Shown here one piece after another: positions 16,329-25,079 of a stretch of 64,000 nucleotides of DNA. The notes under the pieces are model-generated. The model saw nothing but the letters and a program-made list of their open reading frames with translations. It was not told the DNA's origin and made no database searches. Each line of letters opens with the position of its first letter. Within the stretch, counting starts at the first letter, position 1. The stretch covers positions 40,282 to 104,281 of the forward strand of contig CAKQDX010000006.1 in the NCBI GenBank assembly GCA_934229725.1, in the 5' to 3' direction. This stretch comes from an uncultured Streptococcus sp. GTDB lineage: Bacteria; Bacillota; Bacilli; Lactobacillales; Streptococcaceae. The position numbers and the translations under genes are program-made.

Positions 16329-17678
16329 GGTAAATATTTTGGAACAGACGGTGTTCGTGGAGAAGCTAATGTTGAGCTCACGCCTGAATTGGCCTTTAAA
16401 TTAGGTCGCTTCGGTGGTTATGTGCTTAGCCAACATGAAACTGGCCGTCCTAAGGTCTTTGTGGCACGTGATACACGTATTTCAGGAGAAATGTTAGAAT
16501 CAGCTTTGGTAGCAGGTCTTCTATCAGTAGGTATCGAAGTCTACAAACTTGGGGTACTTGCGACTCCAGGTGTTTCATACTTAGTACGTACGGAAAATGC
16601 CAGTGCTGGTGTTATGATTTCAGCCAGCCATAATCCAGCTCTTGATAATGGTATTAAGTTCTTTGGGGGAGATGGCTTTAAATTGGATGATGCGCGTGAA
16701 GCAGAAATTGAAGCCCTTCTTGATGCAGCAGAAGATACGCTTCCACGTCCATCAGCTGAGGGTCTTGGAACACTTGTGGATTATCCAGAAGGTCTTCGCA
16801 AGTATGAAAAATTCTTGGTGGCAACAGGTGTTGATCTTGGTGGATTGAAGGTTGCCTTGGACACTGCTAATGGTGCAGCTGCTGTGTCAGCTCGTAATGT
16901 TTTCCTTGATTTGAATGCCGATATTACGGTTATCGGGGATCAACCAGATGGTCTTAACATCAATGCTGGAGTGGGTTCAACACATCCAGAGCAATTGCAA
17001 GCCTTGGTTAAAGAAAGTGGTTCAGCCATTGGTCTTGCCTTTGATGGGGATAGTGACCGTCTCATCGCTGTTGATGAAAATGGTGATATTGTTGATGGCG
17101 ACAAGGTCATGTACATTATCGGTAAACACTTGTCTGAAAAAGGTGAGTTGGCTAAAAACACAATTGTGACAACTGTTATGTCAAACCTTGGTTTCCACAA
17201 GGCACTTGATCGTGAGGGAATTAATAAGGTCGTGACTGCCGTTGGTGACCGTTATGTTGTTGAAGAAATGCGTAAAAATGGCTATAACCTTGGTGGTGAA
17301 CAGTCTGGTCACGTTATTATCATGGATTACAATACAACTGGTGATGGTCAATTGACAGCTATTCAATTGACTAAAGTCATGATTGAAACAGGTAAGACCT
17401 TGTCTGAATTAGCATCAGAAGTGACGATCTACCCTCAAAAACTGGTTAATATTCGTGTGGAAAATAGCATGAAAGATAAGGCTATGGAAGTTCCTGCAAT
17501 TGCAGCTATCATTGAAAAAATGGAAGCTGAGATGGCTGGAAATGGACGTATTTTGGTTCGCCCTAGTGGTACAGAACCTCTCCTTCGTGTTATGGCAGAA
17601 GCACCAACAGATGATGAAGTGAATTACTATGTTGACACTATTGCGGATGTCGTCCGTGCGGAAATTGGGTTGGACTAA
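16326..17678 (+). CDS. glmM: Phosphoglucosamine mutase
   Basis: 450 residues, full length. It converts glucosamine-6-phosphate to glucosamine-1-phosphate on the way to UDP-GlcNAc. The active-site serine that becomes phosphorylated is Ser101 in ISASHNPALDNG. The metal site is DGDSDR, and the substrate loop RPSGTEPLLRVMAE is near the C-terminus. GlmM from related bacteria binds and inhibits CdaA, so placement behind cdaA-cdaR is functional. The gtrA-like gene follows after 2 bp and is surely co-transcribed. Confidence 0.97.
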   Translation: MGKYFGTDGVRGEANVELTPELAFKLGRFGGYVLSQHETGRPKVFVARDTRISGEMLESALVAGLLSVGIEVYKLGVLATPGVSYLVRTENASAGVMISASHNPALDNGIKFFGGDGFKLDDAREAEIEALLDAAEDTLPRPSAEGLGTLVDYPEGLRKYEKFLVATGVDLGGLKVALDTANGAAAVSARNVFLDLNADITVIGDQPDGLNINAGVGSTHPEQLQALVKESGSAIGLAFDGDSDRLIAVDENGDIVDGDKVMYIIGKHLSEKGELAKNTIVTTVMSNLGFHKALDREGINKVVTAVGDRYVVEEMRKNGYNLGGEQSGHVIIMDYNTTGDGQLTAIQLTKVMIETGKTLSELASEVTIYPQKLVNIRVENSMKDKAMEVPAIAAIIEKMEAEMAGNGRILVRPSGTEPLLRVMAEAPTDDEVNYYVDTIADVVRAEIGLD

Positions 17679-17680
17679 AT

Positions 17681-18121
17681 ATGATTAATAAGCTTAAAGC
17701 TTTTATGGCCACAGAAGTTTTTAAATACCTTTTCTTTGGTGTTTTGGCGACTGTAGTTTATATGGTTAGTCGTACCTTGATTTTTGCTGTGAGTCAACAA
17801 GGTACCCTATCAGCAGTTTTGGCAAATGCCATTGCCATCGTTTTTGCTTTTTTCACGAATGATGTTTTTGTGTTCAGTCAAGCAAAAGCTGGTATGGCTA
17901 CACGCTTTGTTAAATTTGTGGGAGCTCGCCTCTTAACCTTGGTTCTTGATTTGGCTCTCGCCTATTTCTTGGTAGATACCTATCCAGAGATTATCGGTCA
18001 ATTTGTTGGTCATAGTCATGCTTGGGTAAATGGAATTGAAAGCTTATTCTCACAAGTTTTGATTATTGTTCTTAACTACGTTATTTCAAAATTCTTTGTC
18101 TTTACTGGAGACAAGACATAA
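17681..18121 (+). CDS. GtrA family membrane protein
   Basis: 146 residues with four membrane helices and the GtrA-family signature (FKYLFFGVLATVVYMVSR at the start, NYVISKFFVF at the end). GtrA-like proteins are proposed to move polyprenyl-linked sugars across the membrane for glycosylation of wall polymers. Directly downstream of glmM (2-bp gap), it may serve a glycan made from UDP-GlcNAc; that link is inference. A two-tier terminator follows. Confidence 0.85.
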   Translation: MINKLKAFMATEVFKYLFFGVLATVVYMVSRTLIFAVSQQGTLSAVLANAIAIVFAFFTNDVFVFSQAKAGMATRFVKFVGARLLTLVLDLALAYFLVDTYPEIIGQFVGHSHAWVNGIESLFSQVLIIVLNYVISKFFVFTGDKT

Positions 18122-18126
18122 GATAC

Positions 18127-18187
18127 AAGGAAGTTGCTAGGAAATGTGTTAAAAGCATTTCTTACCAACCTCCTTTTTTGATATAAT
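18127..18187 (+). terminator. Terminator overlapping the trmK promoter
   Basis: AAGGAAGTTG and GGAAATG pair with CATTTC and CAACCTCC, followed by six T (to 18179). The T-run runs into TTGATATAAT, whose TATAAT at 18182-18187 is the -10 for trmK, so the two signals share sequence. Confidence 0.7.
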
Positions 18188-18217
18188 GAAGAGACCTTAA
18201 AAATAGAAAGATGAAAG

Positions 18218-18904
18218 ATGTACGTACAATTATCTCAACGCCTTAAGGACGTAGCAACCTTCGTCCCTAAAGACGCAAAACTTTTAGATGTAGGTAGTGA
18301 CCACGCCTACCTCCCTATTTATTTACTTGAAAAGGGCTTGATTAGCTCAGCTATTGCTGGTGAAGTGGTGAAAGGCCCTTATGAATCTGCTCTTACTAAT
18401 GTCTCAGCTTCTGGTTTCAAAGATAAGATTGACGTGCGCTTGGCTAACGGCTTGGCAGCTTTTGAACCTTCTGATGCTGTCACAACTATCACGATTTGTG
18501 GTATGGGGGGACGTTTGATTGCGGATATTCTTGATTCTGGTAAGGATAAACTTAAGGGTGTGGAACGTCTGATTCTGCAACCCAATAATCGTGAAGACGA
18601 CCTTCGTATTTGGTTGATGGAAAATGGTTTTACCATTGTCGCAGAAGCCATCATGACCGAAAATGGCAAATACTACGAAATTATGGTGGCTGAGGCTGGT
18701 CAAATGACTCTATCAGATAAAGAGGTTCGCTTTGGACCTCATCTCATGAAAGACCAGTCTCAAGTCTTCCAGCTCAAATGGCAACGTGAAATCAATAAAT
18801 TAGAGATTGCTTTAGGATCCATTCCTTTAGCCAACCAGGCTGATCGTTTATTTGTCGAAGAGAAAATCCAAACCATTAAGGAGGTTTTGAACCATGTTAG
18901 CTAG
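18218..18904 (+). CDS. trmK: tRNA (adenine(22)-N1)-methyltransferase
   Basis: 228 residues. The SAM-binding region is KLLDVGSDHAYLPIYLLEKG, and TICGMGGRLIADIL and LQPNNREDDLRIWL are typical of TrmK (COG2384). It methylates N1 of A22 in tRNAs. Its 3' end overlaps the next gene by 11 bp; the trmK-nif3 pairing is conserved in Firmicutes. Confidence 0.92.
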   Translation: MYVQLSQRLKDVATFVPKDAKLLDVGSDHAYLPIYLLEKGLISSAIAGEVVKGPYESALTNVSASGFKDKIDVRLANGLAAFEPSDAVTTITICGMGGRLIADILDSGKDKLKGVERLILQPNNREDDLRIWLMENGFTIVAEAIMTENGKYYEIMVAEAGQMTLSDKEVRFGPHLMKDQSQVFQLKWQREINKLEIALGSIPLANQADRLFVEEKIQTIKEVLNHVS

Positions 18905-19682
18905 TGAACTTATTAAGTCTTATGAAAGCTTTTGTCCACAGGAACTTTCCATGGAAGGTGATGTGGTTGGTTTGCAGATTGGCAGTCTGGACAAAGAGAT
19001 TCAGAATGTCATGGTTACCTTGGATGTTCGTGAGAATACAGTAGCCGAAGCTATTGAAAAAGGTGTGGACCTCATCATTGCCAAGCATGCCCCTATTTTC
19101 CGTCCGGTTAAGGATTTGGTGTCTTCGCCTGACCGTGATATTTTGCTGGACCTGGTTAAGCATGATATTGCAGTCTATGTGAGCCATACCAATATTGATG
19201 TGGTGGATGATGGTCTCAATGATTGGTTTTGTGACTTACTTGATATTAAGAAGACCACTTATTTGACGGAGACTGCTGACAATCATGGAATTGGTCGAGT
19301 GGGTGATATTGTGCCACAAACCATTGAAGAACTTGCTCTTAAAGTTAAGTCTGTCTTTGGCTTAGATAGTGTTCGCCTAGTACGTTATAATTATGAAAAT
19401 CCTCTTGTTAACCGTGTGGCTATTTGTGGTGGTAGCGGTCAAGGATTTTACAAGGATGCTTTGAAAAAGGGTGCCCAAGTCTTTATCACGGGTGATGTTT
19501 ATTACCATACTGGTCAGGAAATGATTACTAACGGTCTTTTGGCAATTGATCCTGGTCACCATATTGAAGCTCTCTTTATCGCAAAGATTGCTGAGAAACT
19601 TGAGGCTTGGAAGCTTGAGAAGGGCTGGAATGTGACAATTCTTGAAAGTCAGTCGTCAACTAATCCCTTTGACCATCTCTAG
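18894..19682 (+). CDS. Nif3-like dinuclear metal centre hexameric protein
   Basis: 262 residues. Metal-ligand motifs of the NIF3/DUF34 family are visible: IAKHAPIF, VYVSHTNIDVVDDG and ITGDVYYHTGQEMITNGLLAIDPGHHIEA. The protein forms a hexameric ring with two metals per subunit. The biochemical role is unresolved, although it is persistently linked to trmK. It is translated from an ATG inside the trmK end, with AAGGAGG just before it. Confidence 0.9.
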   Translation: MLASELIKSYESFCPQELSMEGDVVGLQIGSLDKEIQNVMVTLDVRENTVAEAIEKGVDLIIAKHAPIFRPVKDLVSSPDRDILLDLVKHDIAVYVSHTNIDVVDDGLNDWFCDLLDIKKTTYLTETADNHGIGRVGDIVPQTIEELALKVKSVFGLDSVRLVRYNYENPLVNRVAICGGSGQGFYKDALKKGAQVFITGDVYYHTGQEMITNGLLAIDPGHHIEALFIAKIAEKLEAWKLEKGWNVTILESQSSTNPFDHL

Positions 19683-19694
19683 GAGGACCTATCT

Positions 19695-20522
19695 GTGACT
19701 TGGCTTTTACATCAACATGTGGTCTTTTTGGCCTTACTTGCTGGTCTTTTCACTTGGGGTTGTACCATTGTCGGCTCGGCTATTGTTTTCTTTTTCAAGC
19801 ATATTAGCCGTAAGTTGTTAGATATCATGATGGGCTTTGCGGCTGGAGTCATGATTGCGGCCTCTTTCTGGTCACTCTTGGACCCTTCTTTAGCTTATGC
19901 CAGCCAAAATGGCTATGGGAAGTGGTCTTGGTTTCCAGCGGCAGCTGGCTTCTTACTTGGTGGTGTCGCCCTTCGTTTGATTGATGCGGTCGTCCCTCAC
20001 TTGCATTTGGGGAATGATATTTCAAAAGCAGAAGGTATTCAACCTCGAAAGAAGAAATTGTCAAAGACAGCCCTGCTCTTTTTGGCAATTACGATTCATA
20101 ATTTTCCAGAGGGATTGGCGGTTGGTGTTACCTTTGGTGCCCTAGCTGGTGGGAATATGACACTTGCTGGTCTTATGGGAGCCATTGGCCTAGCTATAGG
20201 GATTGGTTTGCAGAATGTCCCTGAAGGTGCAGCCCTTTCTATTCCTATTCGAGCAGATGGAAAATCTCGACTCAAGGCCTTTTATTGGGGATCTATGTCA
20301 GCCATCGTGGAGCCTATAGGGGCTGTTATGGGAGCTGCTCTTGTTATGTTGATGATGGCGATTATTCCTTATGCTTTGGCTTTTGCGGCTGGTGCCATGA
20401 TCTTTGTGGTAACGGAGGAATTGATTCCTGAGTCACAGACCAATGGAAATACAGACGTTGCAACCTTGGGTCTTATGGTTGGCTTTGTTGTCATGATGGT
20501 CATGGATGTGGCCTTGGGCTAA
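19695..20522 (+). CDS. ZIP family metal transporter
   Basis: 275 residues, about eight membrane helices. The metal-binding TM4 motif is HNFPEGLAVGVTFG and the TM5 motif is GLQNVPEGAALSIP. The loop after TM3 is basic and His-containing. It likely imports zinc or another divalent metal. It starts with GTG (19695), supported by AGGAGG at 19681-19686, 12 bp after the nif3-like gene, so it is probably in the same operon. Confidence 0.9.
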   Translation: MTWLLHQHVVFLALLAGLFTWGCTIVGSAIVFFFKHISRKLLDIMMGFAAGVMIAASFWSLLDPSLAYASQNGYGKWSWFPAAAGFLLGGVALRLIDAVVPHLHLGNDISKAEGIQPRKKKLSKTALLFLAITIHNFPEGLAVGVTFGALAGGNMTLAGLMGAIGLAIGIGLQNVPEGAALSIPIRADGKSRLKAFYWGSMSAIVEPIGAVMGAALVMLMMAIIPYALAFAAGAMIFVVTEELIPESQTNGNTDVATLGLMVGFVVMMVMDVALG

Positions 20523-20532
20523 AAAAAATACT

Positions 20533-20570
20533 AAAGAGCTGTGCCTATGTGTATAGGACTCAGCTCTTTT
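20533..20570 (+). terminator. Terminator after the ZIP gene
   Basis: AAAGAGCTG (20533-20541) pairs with CAGCTCTTT (20561-20569), with an inner CCTAT/ATAGG stem and a short T-run. Confidence 0.75.
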
Positions 20571-20589
20571 CAAATAGATGGAGTAAAAA

Positions 20590-21678
20590 ATGAAGATTGC
20601 AATTGTTGGCGCAGGTATCGTCGGTTCAACGGCTGCCTATTACTTGTCAAAGGAAAAAGAAGTAGAAGTTACTGTTTTTGACCATGGTCTTGGACAGGCA
20701 ACTAAGGCAGCTGCGGGGATTATTAGTCCTTGGTTTTCCAAGCGTCGTAATAAGGCCTGGTATCGCATGGCCCGTTTTGGGGCCGATTTTTACCAAGATT
20801 TGGTTTCTGATCTTGCAAATGATGGTTATGACACGAGCTTCTATGATCAGTCTGGTGTGGCCCTTCTCAAGAAAGACGATAGTAAATTGGATGGTTTGTA
20901 TGAGCATGCTGGGACCAGACTCGAAGAATCACCCATTATTGGTGAACTCTCTATTAAAAATGCGAGCACTCTTCCTGAATTCACTGGATTTGACCGTTAT
21001 CTCTATGCTTCTGGGGGAGCCAGAGTCGAAGGTGCAGAACTGACGGCTACTTTGATTGAGGCCTCTGGTTTTGAAAAAGTAGAGGGGCTAGTCACACTCT
21101 CTCCTCTTGATAATGGCACCTACGAGATTAATGGTCAAACTTTTGATAAGGTCATCCTTGCTTGTGGTGCCTGGCTAGGTCAAACGCTTGAACCCCTTGG
21201 TTTTCAAGTAGATGTTCGCCCCCAAAAAGGTCAATTGCGTGACTATTTCTTTGAGGGCATGGATACTGGTAAATTACCAGTTCTGATGCCAGAGGGCGAA
21301 TTAGATGTCATTCCTTTTGCGGGTGGAAAGATTTCGGTAGGGGCTAGCCACGAAAATGACCAAGGCTTTGATTTGACAGTTGATGAGACTGTACTTGCAA
21401 GTCTAGAGGAAGAAGCTAAGACCTATTTCCCTGACTTAAGTACGGCCAAGTCCTTCTCGGAACGTGTGGGAACTAGAGCTCACACGAGTGATTTCTCGCC
21501 TTTCTTTGGAGAAGTTCCAGAGCTTAAAAACGTCTTCGTTGCTTCAGGTTTAGGCTCCTCTGGTCTTACAACAGGGCCACTGATCGGAAAAAATCTGGTT
21601 GATTTGGCCATGAACCGCCCTGGTAACTTGGACAGTGCAGATTATCCAGTCGCTAATTACATAAAGAAACAGGATTAA
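20590..21678 (+). CDS. FAD-dependent oxidoreductase (DadA/glycine oxidase-like)
   Basis: 362 residues. The N-terminal dinucleotide fold is KIAIVGAGIVGSTAAYYLS with a distal acidic residue in VTVFDHG. The C-terminal FAD-binding segment is VFVASGLGSSGLTTGPLIGKNLVDL, and RPQKGQLRDY marks the DAO family (PF01266). It probably oxidises a D-amino acid, glycine or sarcosine-like amine, but the substrate is unknown. A terminator separates it from the ZIP gene, and it ends at a hairpin at about 21707-21752. Confidence 0.87.
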   Translation: MKIAIVGAGIVGSTAAYYLSKEKEVEVTVFDHGLGQATKAAAGIISPWFSKRRNKAWYRMARFGADFYQDLVSDLANDGYDTSFYDQSGVALLKKDDSKLDGLYEHAGTRLEESPIIGELSIKNASTLPEFTGFDRYLYASGGARVEGAELTATLIEASGFEKVEGLVTLSPLDNGTYEINGQTFDKVILACGAWLGQTLEPLGFQVDVRPQKGQLRDYFFEGMDTGKLPVLMPEGELDVIPFAGGKISVGASHENDQGFDLTVDETVLASLEEEAKTYFPDLSTAKSFSERVGTRAHTSDFSPFFGEVPELKNVFVASGLGSSGLTTGPLIGKNLVDLAMNRPGNLDSADYPVANYIKKQD

Positions 21679-21706
21679 GACTAGTTATCCTTCCTAAAAT
21701 ATTCAG

Positions 21707-21752
21707 AATCAGTTAGCTTTCTCTCACTATCGAGAAACGTTGGCTGATTTTT
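21707..21752 (+). terminator. Terminator after the FAD oxidoreductase gene
   Basis: AATCAGTTAG pairs with wobble to TTGGCTGATT, with an inner TTTCTC/GAGAAA stem and a T-run. Confidence 0.7.
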
Positions 21753-21854
21753 TATTAGAATACAGAACATCTATTTCTTATTTAATTAGAAGATGATAAA
21801 ATATTAAGTGTTCGTCACTTGTAGGTGAATACTAATAAAAAATGGGAGGGGACT

Positions 21855-23201
21855 ATGTTCCAAAAAGTTAAAATTTATATGGCAGTCTTACTAGCCTTGT
21901 TGGCTATCAGTTTAGGCCTGTCAGTAAAGTCGGTAGCAGCAGAAGACTTGGCTGTAACAAAGACAAGTATTGTCTTAGAAAGTTATGAGTTTGGGCCGGC
22001 TGTGACCAAGGTTATCTTTGAATTTAATCAGAAGGTAACGCCAGAGGTGGTCCACAGCGCTGCCAAGGTAACAACTGCAGGGGTCAGTCGTCAGGTGACG
22101 AATTCGTATGTGTCTGACAATCAGGGTCATGTGGTTTATTTTGACAATAGTAAGTATGTGACGCTTGAATTGAGCTTGCCGTCCTACAATCGCTACAATA
22201 TGGGTGGCAATGCTGAACCTATGTATTTTAATCTTTCCACTTGGACCAACCAATGGTTAGACAGTTACATGGTAACACTGAGCGATTTGTCGGTAGTGGC
22301 AGAAGGTAGTAATCAGTCGCAGATGGTTTCCTCAGAGCAGGATGCCATCAACAATCGTCTGATGCCAACAGCAGAGGTCTTCAATGAGCGTGGACAAGTT
22401 GGAAACATGCAGTATGCGGCCTATAGTGCTCAGACCGGTACAGGTAATGGCACAAAACCTTTGATTGTCTGGTTACATGGTATTGGCGAGAGAGGGACCG
22501 ATATGAATATTCCGCTTCTTTCAAATGACGTTTATGCGCTTACCCAGCCTGATATTCAAGGTCACTTTCTAACGACTGGAGACCAGGCGCGTGGTGTCAA
22601 CGTACTAGCTGTTCAAAGCCAGACACCATGGGGCTCTGACAATGCAGCCCAACTCAAAGAGACTATTGATAGCTACCTCTCTAATCACCCAGAAGTAGAC
22701 AAGGGACGTATCTATCTGGCTGGAGCATCCAATGGCGGTGGTATGGTCTTGACCATGGGCGCAACCTACCCAGACTATTTTGCTGCACTCATACCTATTT
22801 CAGCACCTTTAACCCTTGATCAGTCTGGTATTGATAAGCTTAAGAATCAGCCTATGTGGTTGATTCACACGAAATCAGATGCAACGGTACAACCAGAGAA
22901 TAGTGCTTTGCCTTTATATAAGAGCTTGATTACCTCTGGAGCTACTAACAAGTGGTTCTCATACTATGAAACAGCAACAGGAACTGATCTTCCTGGGACA
23001 GAGTATGATGGGCATTGGGCTTGGATTTATTTCTTCCATGACCAGGTGATTGGCGTTCAGCACCCTGAAAATACGAAAAATTGGGAGGGTTACAGTGGTA
23101 TGGTAGCAACCGACCCAACCTATGGCGGTGGCTCTCGAGCTAGTGTCAATGGGCAAACTTATAACAGTATCTTTGACTGGATGAGTGCTCAAAGACACTA
23201 A
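21855..23201 (+). CDS. Secreted serine esterase/peptidase-like hydrolase
   Basis: 448 residues from ATG 21855, which has GGGAGGGG just upstream; an upstream in-frame start at 21825 lacks a ribosome site. There is a signal peptide (hydrophobic VYMAVLLALLAISLGLSV-like stretch ending SVAAED, cleavage near residue 31). An Ig-like N-terminal region (about 35-145) precedes the hydrolase domain: LIVWLHGIGERGTDM (oxyanion), nucleophile in LAGASNGGGMVLTMG, HTKSDATVQPENS (Asp) and EYDGHWAWIYFFHD (His). It resembles secreted prolyl-oligopeptidase-fold esterases of gut Firmicutes. There is no LPxTG anchor, so release into the medium is expected. Confidence 0.85.
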   Translation: MFQKVKIYMAVLLALLAISLGLSVKSVAAEDLAVTKTSIVLESYEFGPAVTKVIFEFNQKVTPEVVHSAAKVTTAGVSRQVTNSYVSDNQGHVVYFDNSKYVTLELSLPSYNRYNMGGNAEPMYFNLSTWTNQWLDSYMVTLSDLSVVAEGSNQSQMVSSEQDAINNRLMPTAEVFNERGQVGNMQYAAYSAQTGTGNGTKPLIVWLHGIGERGTDMNIPLLSNDVYALTQPDIQGHFLTTGDQARGVNVLAVQSQTPWGSDNAAQLKETIDSYLSNHPEVDKGRIYLAGASNGGGMVLTMGATYPDYFAALIPISAPLTLDQSGIDKLKNQPMWLIHTKSDATVQPENSALPLYKSLITSGATNKWFSYYETATGTDLPGTEYDGHWAWIYFFHDQVIGVQHPENTKNWEGYSGMVATDPTYGGGSRASVNGQTYNSIFDWMSAQRH

Positions 23202-23257
23202 AGAGAATGGTACTCTCACTCTATAAAGTGAGTAATGCAAGAGATTATCTTTAATTC

Positions 23258-23285
23258 AAAAGGATTTCAATGGAAGTCCTTTTTC
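23258..23285 (+). terminator. Terminator after the secreted esterase gene
   Basis: AAAGGATTTC pairs with GAAGTCCTTT (one mismatch) around a 4-nt loop, followed by TTTTCC. Confidence 0.65.
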
Positions 23286-23350
23286 CATTTGATTAAGAAA
23301 ATGGACAGCTTTGATTTTCTTAATGAAAGCTTAATAGCTCTGGCTTTGTC

Positions 23351-23379
23351 GTGACAAGGGGGCTGAAAAATGCTAAAAT
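23351..23379 (+). promoter_or_regulatory. Promoter of the rml operon
   Basis: GTGACA (23351-23356) is 17 bp from TAAAAT (23374-23379), which also has the extended TG (23371-23372). A good AAAGGAG ribosome site precedes ATG 23415. Confidence 0.7.
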
Positions 23380-23414
23380 AAAGGTAATATATTAGAGAAA
23401 AAAGGAGCCTTCTT

Positions 23415-24284
23415 ATGAAAGGTATTATTCTTGCAGGCGGTTCTGGGACACGTTTGTATCCATTGACACGTGCTGCATCAAAACAACTGATGCCGATTTA
23501 CGATAAACCAATGATTTACTACCCATTGTCAACGCTTATGTTGGCTGGAATCAAGGAAATCCTCATCATCTCAACACCACAGGACCTTCCACGTTTTGAA
23601 GAGCTCCTCGGTGACGGTTCAGAGTTCGGTATTTCACTATCATACGCTGTGCAACCAAGCCCAGATGGGTTGGCGCAGGCCTTTATTATCGGTGAAGACT
23701 TCATCGGCGATGACAGCGTTGCCCTAGTCCTTGGGGACAATATTTTCCATGGCAATGGCCTTTCTGCTATGCTTCAACGTGCTGAAGCTAAGGAAAAAGG
23801 CGCAACAGTCTTTGGTTACCAAGTTAAGGATCCAGAACGTTTTGGTGTGGTTGAGTTTGACGATGATATGAATGCCATTTCTATTGAAGAAAAGCCAGAA
23901 CATCCAAAATCAAACTTTGCTGTAACAGGCCTTTATTTCTATGACAATGATGTCGTGGAAATTGCTAAAAACATCAAACCAAGCCCTCGTGGTGAACTTG
24001 AAATCACTGATGTTAACAAGGCTTACTTGGATCGTGGAGATCTCTCTGTTGAGCTGATGGGACGTGGTTTTGCTTGGTTGGATACAGGCACTCACGAAAG
24101 CCTCTTGCAAGCGGCGCAGTACATTGAAACAGTTCAACGTTTGCAAAATGTCCAAGTAGCTAATCTTGAAGAAATTGCCTATCGTATGGGCTACATCACT
24201 AAAGAGCAGGTCCTCGAATTGGCACAACCACTTAAAAAGAATGAATACGGACAATATTTGCTCCGTTTGATTGGAGAAGCATAA
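23415..24284 (+). CDS. rmlA: Glucose-1-phosphate thymidylyltransferase
   Basis: 289 residues, normal for RmlA. It has the nucleotidyltransferase motif ILAGGSGTRLYPLTRAASKQ, then PMIYYPLSTLMLAGI, VLGDNIFHGNG and the metal-binding region EKPEHPKS. It makes dTDP-glucose, the first step to dTDP-L-rhamnose used for the rhamnose-rich streptococcal wall polysaccharide. It is the first gene of the operon; rmlC starts on its last base. Confidence 0.96.
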   Translation: MKGIILAGGSGTRLYPLTRAASKQLMPIYDKPMIYYPLSTLMLAGIKEILIISTPQDLPRFEELLGDGSEFGISLSYAVQPSPDGLAQAFIIGEDFIGDDSVALVLGDNIFHGNGLSAMLQRAEAKEKGATVFGYQVKDPERFGVVEFDDDMNAISIEEKPEHPKSNFAVTGLYFYDNDVVEIAKNIKPSPRGELEITDVNKAYLDRGDLSVELMGRGFAWLDTGTHESLLQAAQYIETVQRLQNVQVANLEEIAYRMGYITKEQVLELAQPLKKNEYGQYLLRLIGEA

Positions 24285-24877
24285 TGACAGAACAATTTTT
24301 TGGAAAAGAACTTGCGGCACACAAGATTGATGCTATCCCAGGCATGATTGAATTTGACATCCCAGTGCATGGTGATAACCGAGGCTGGTTCAAGGAAAAC
24401 TTCCAAAAGGAAAAGATGTTGCCACTTGGTTTTCCAGAATCATTCTTTGCTGAAGGCAAATTGCAAAATAACGTTTCCTTCTCCCGTAAAAATGTTTTGC
24501 GTGGCTTGCATGCTGAGCCATGGGACAAATACATCTCAGTAGCAGATGAAGGAAAGGTCCTTGGAACTTGGGTTGACCTCCGTGAAGGCGAAACCTTTGG
24601 AAATACCTACCAAACAGTGATTGATGCCTCAAAAGGTATCTTTGTTCCTCGTGGGGTTGCCAATGGTTTCCAAGTTTTGTCTGATAAGGTCGCCTACAGC
24701 TATCTTGTGAACGACTACTGGGCACTCGAACTTAAACCAAAATACGCCTTTGTCTACTACGCTGACCCTAGCCTTGATATTAAGTGGGAAAACTTGGAAG
24801 AAGCAGAAGTCTCAGAAGCAGACAAATATCACCCATTGCTCAAAGACGTTAAACCACTCAAACCAGAGGATTTGTAA
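24284..24877 (+). CDS. rmlC: dTDP-4-dehydrorhamnose 3,5-epimerase
   Basis: 197 residues, cupin fold. Motifs: DNRGWFKENFQ, NNVSFSRKNVLRGLHAEPWDKY (catalytic His in RGLHAE), VPRGVANGFQVLSD and LVNDYWALE. It epimerises C3 and C5 of the 4-keto sugar. Translation is coupled to rmlA (1-bp overlap). No rmlD is present in this window, so the final reductase must be encoded elsewhere. Confidence 0.95.
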   Translation: MTEQFFGKELAAHKIDAIPGMIEFDIPVHGDNRGWFKENFQKEKMLPLGFPESFFAEGKLQNNVSFSRKNVLRGLHAEPWDKYISVADEGKVLGTWVDLREGETFGNTYQTVIDASKGIFVPRGVANGFQVLSDKVAYSYLVNDYWALELKPKYAFVYYADPSLDIKWENLEEAEVSEADKYHPLLKDVKPLKPEDL

Positions 24878-24923
24878 GAACGAACTTCGCACTGCATTTT
24901 TGCGACTGCAAGGAGCCTGGTAG

Positions 24924-25053
24924 GATCGTTCCTGCCCTAGTGGAAACAAGATTCCCTTAGGGAATCTTGTAGGGAAATCCGGAGATTTCGGCTCCGGATT
25001 TAGCCATGAAACCGAAGGGTTGCTGGCGTCCCTCATTAGCGAAAGGAACGATC
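24924..25053. repeat. Structured intergenic element, copy B, inside the rml operon
   Basis: An outer perfect 10-bp stem GATCGTTCCT/AGGAACGATC (24924-24933/25044-25053) encloses a perfect 11-bp hairpin (24946-24956/24960-24970), a perfect 10-bp hairpin (24975-24984/24992-25001), and a core beginning AGCCATGAAACCG and ending GCTGGCGTCC (to 25031). The architecture is the same as at 8391-8526. It fills the gap between rmlC and rmlB, so it is probably transcribed within the operon. Confidence 0.8.
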
Positions 25054-25079
25054 AAGGAACTAAGAAATTTGGAGAAAAA

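Noticed and set aside
25020..25079. N-terminal extension of RmlB from TTG 25020
   Set aside because: It would translate the structured repeat. The ATG at 25080 has a ribosome site and gives the canonical N-terminus.
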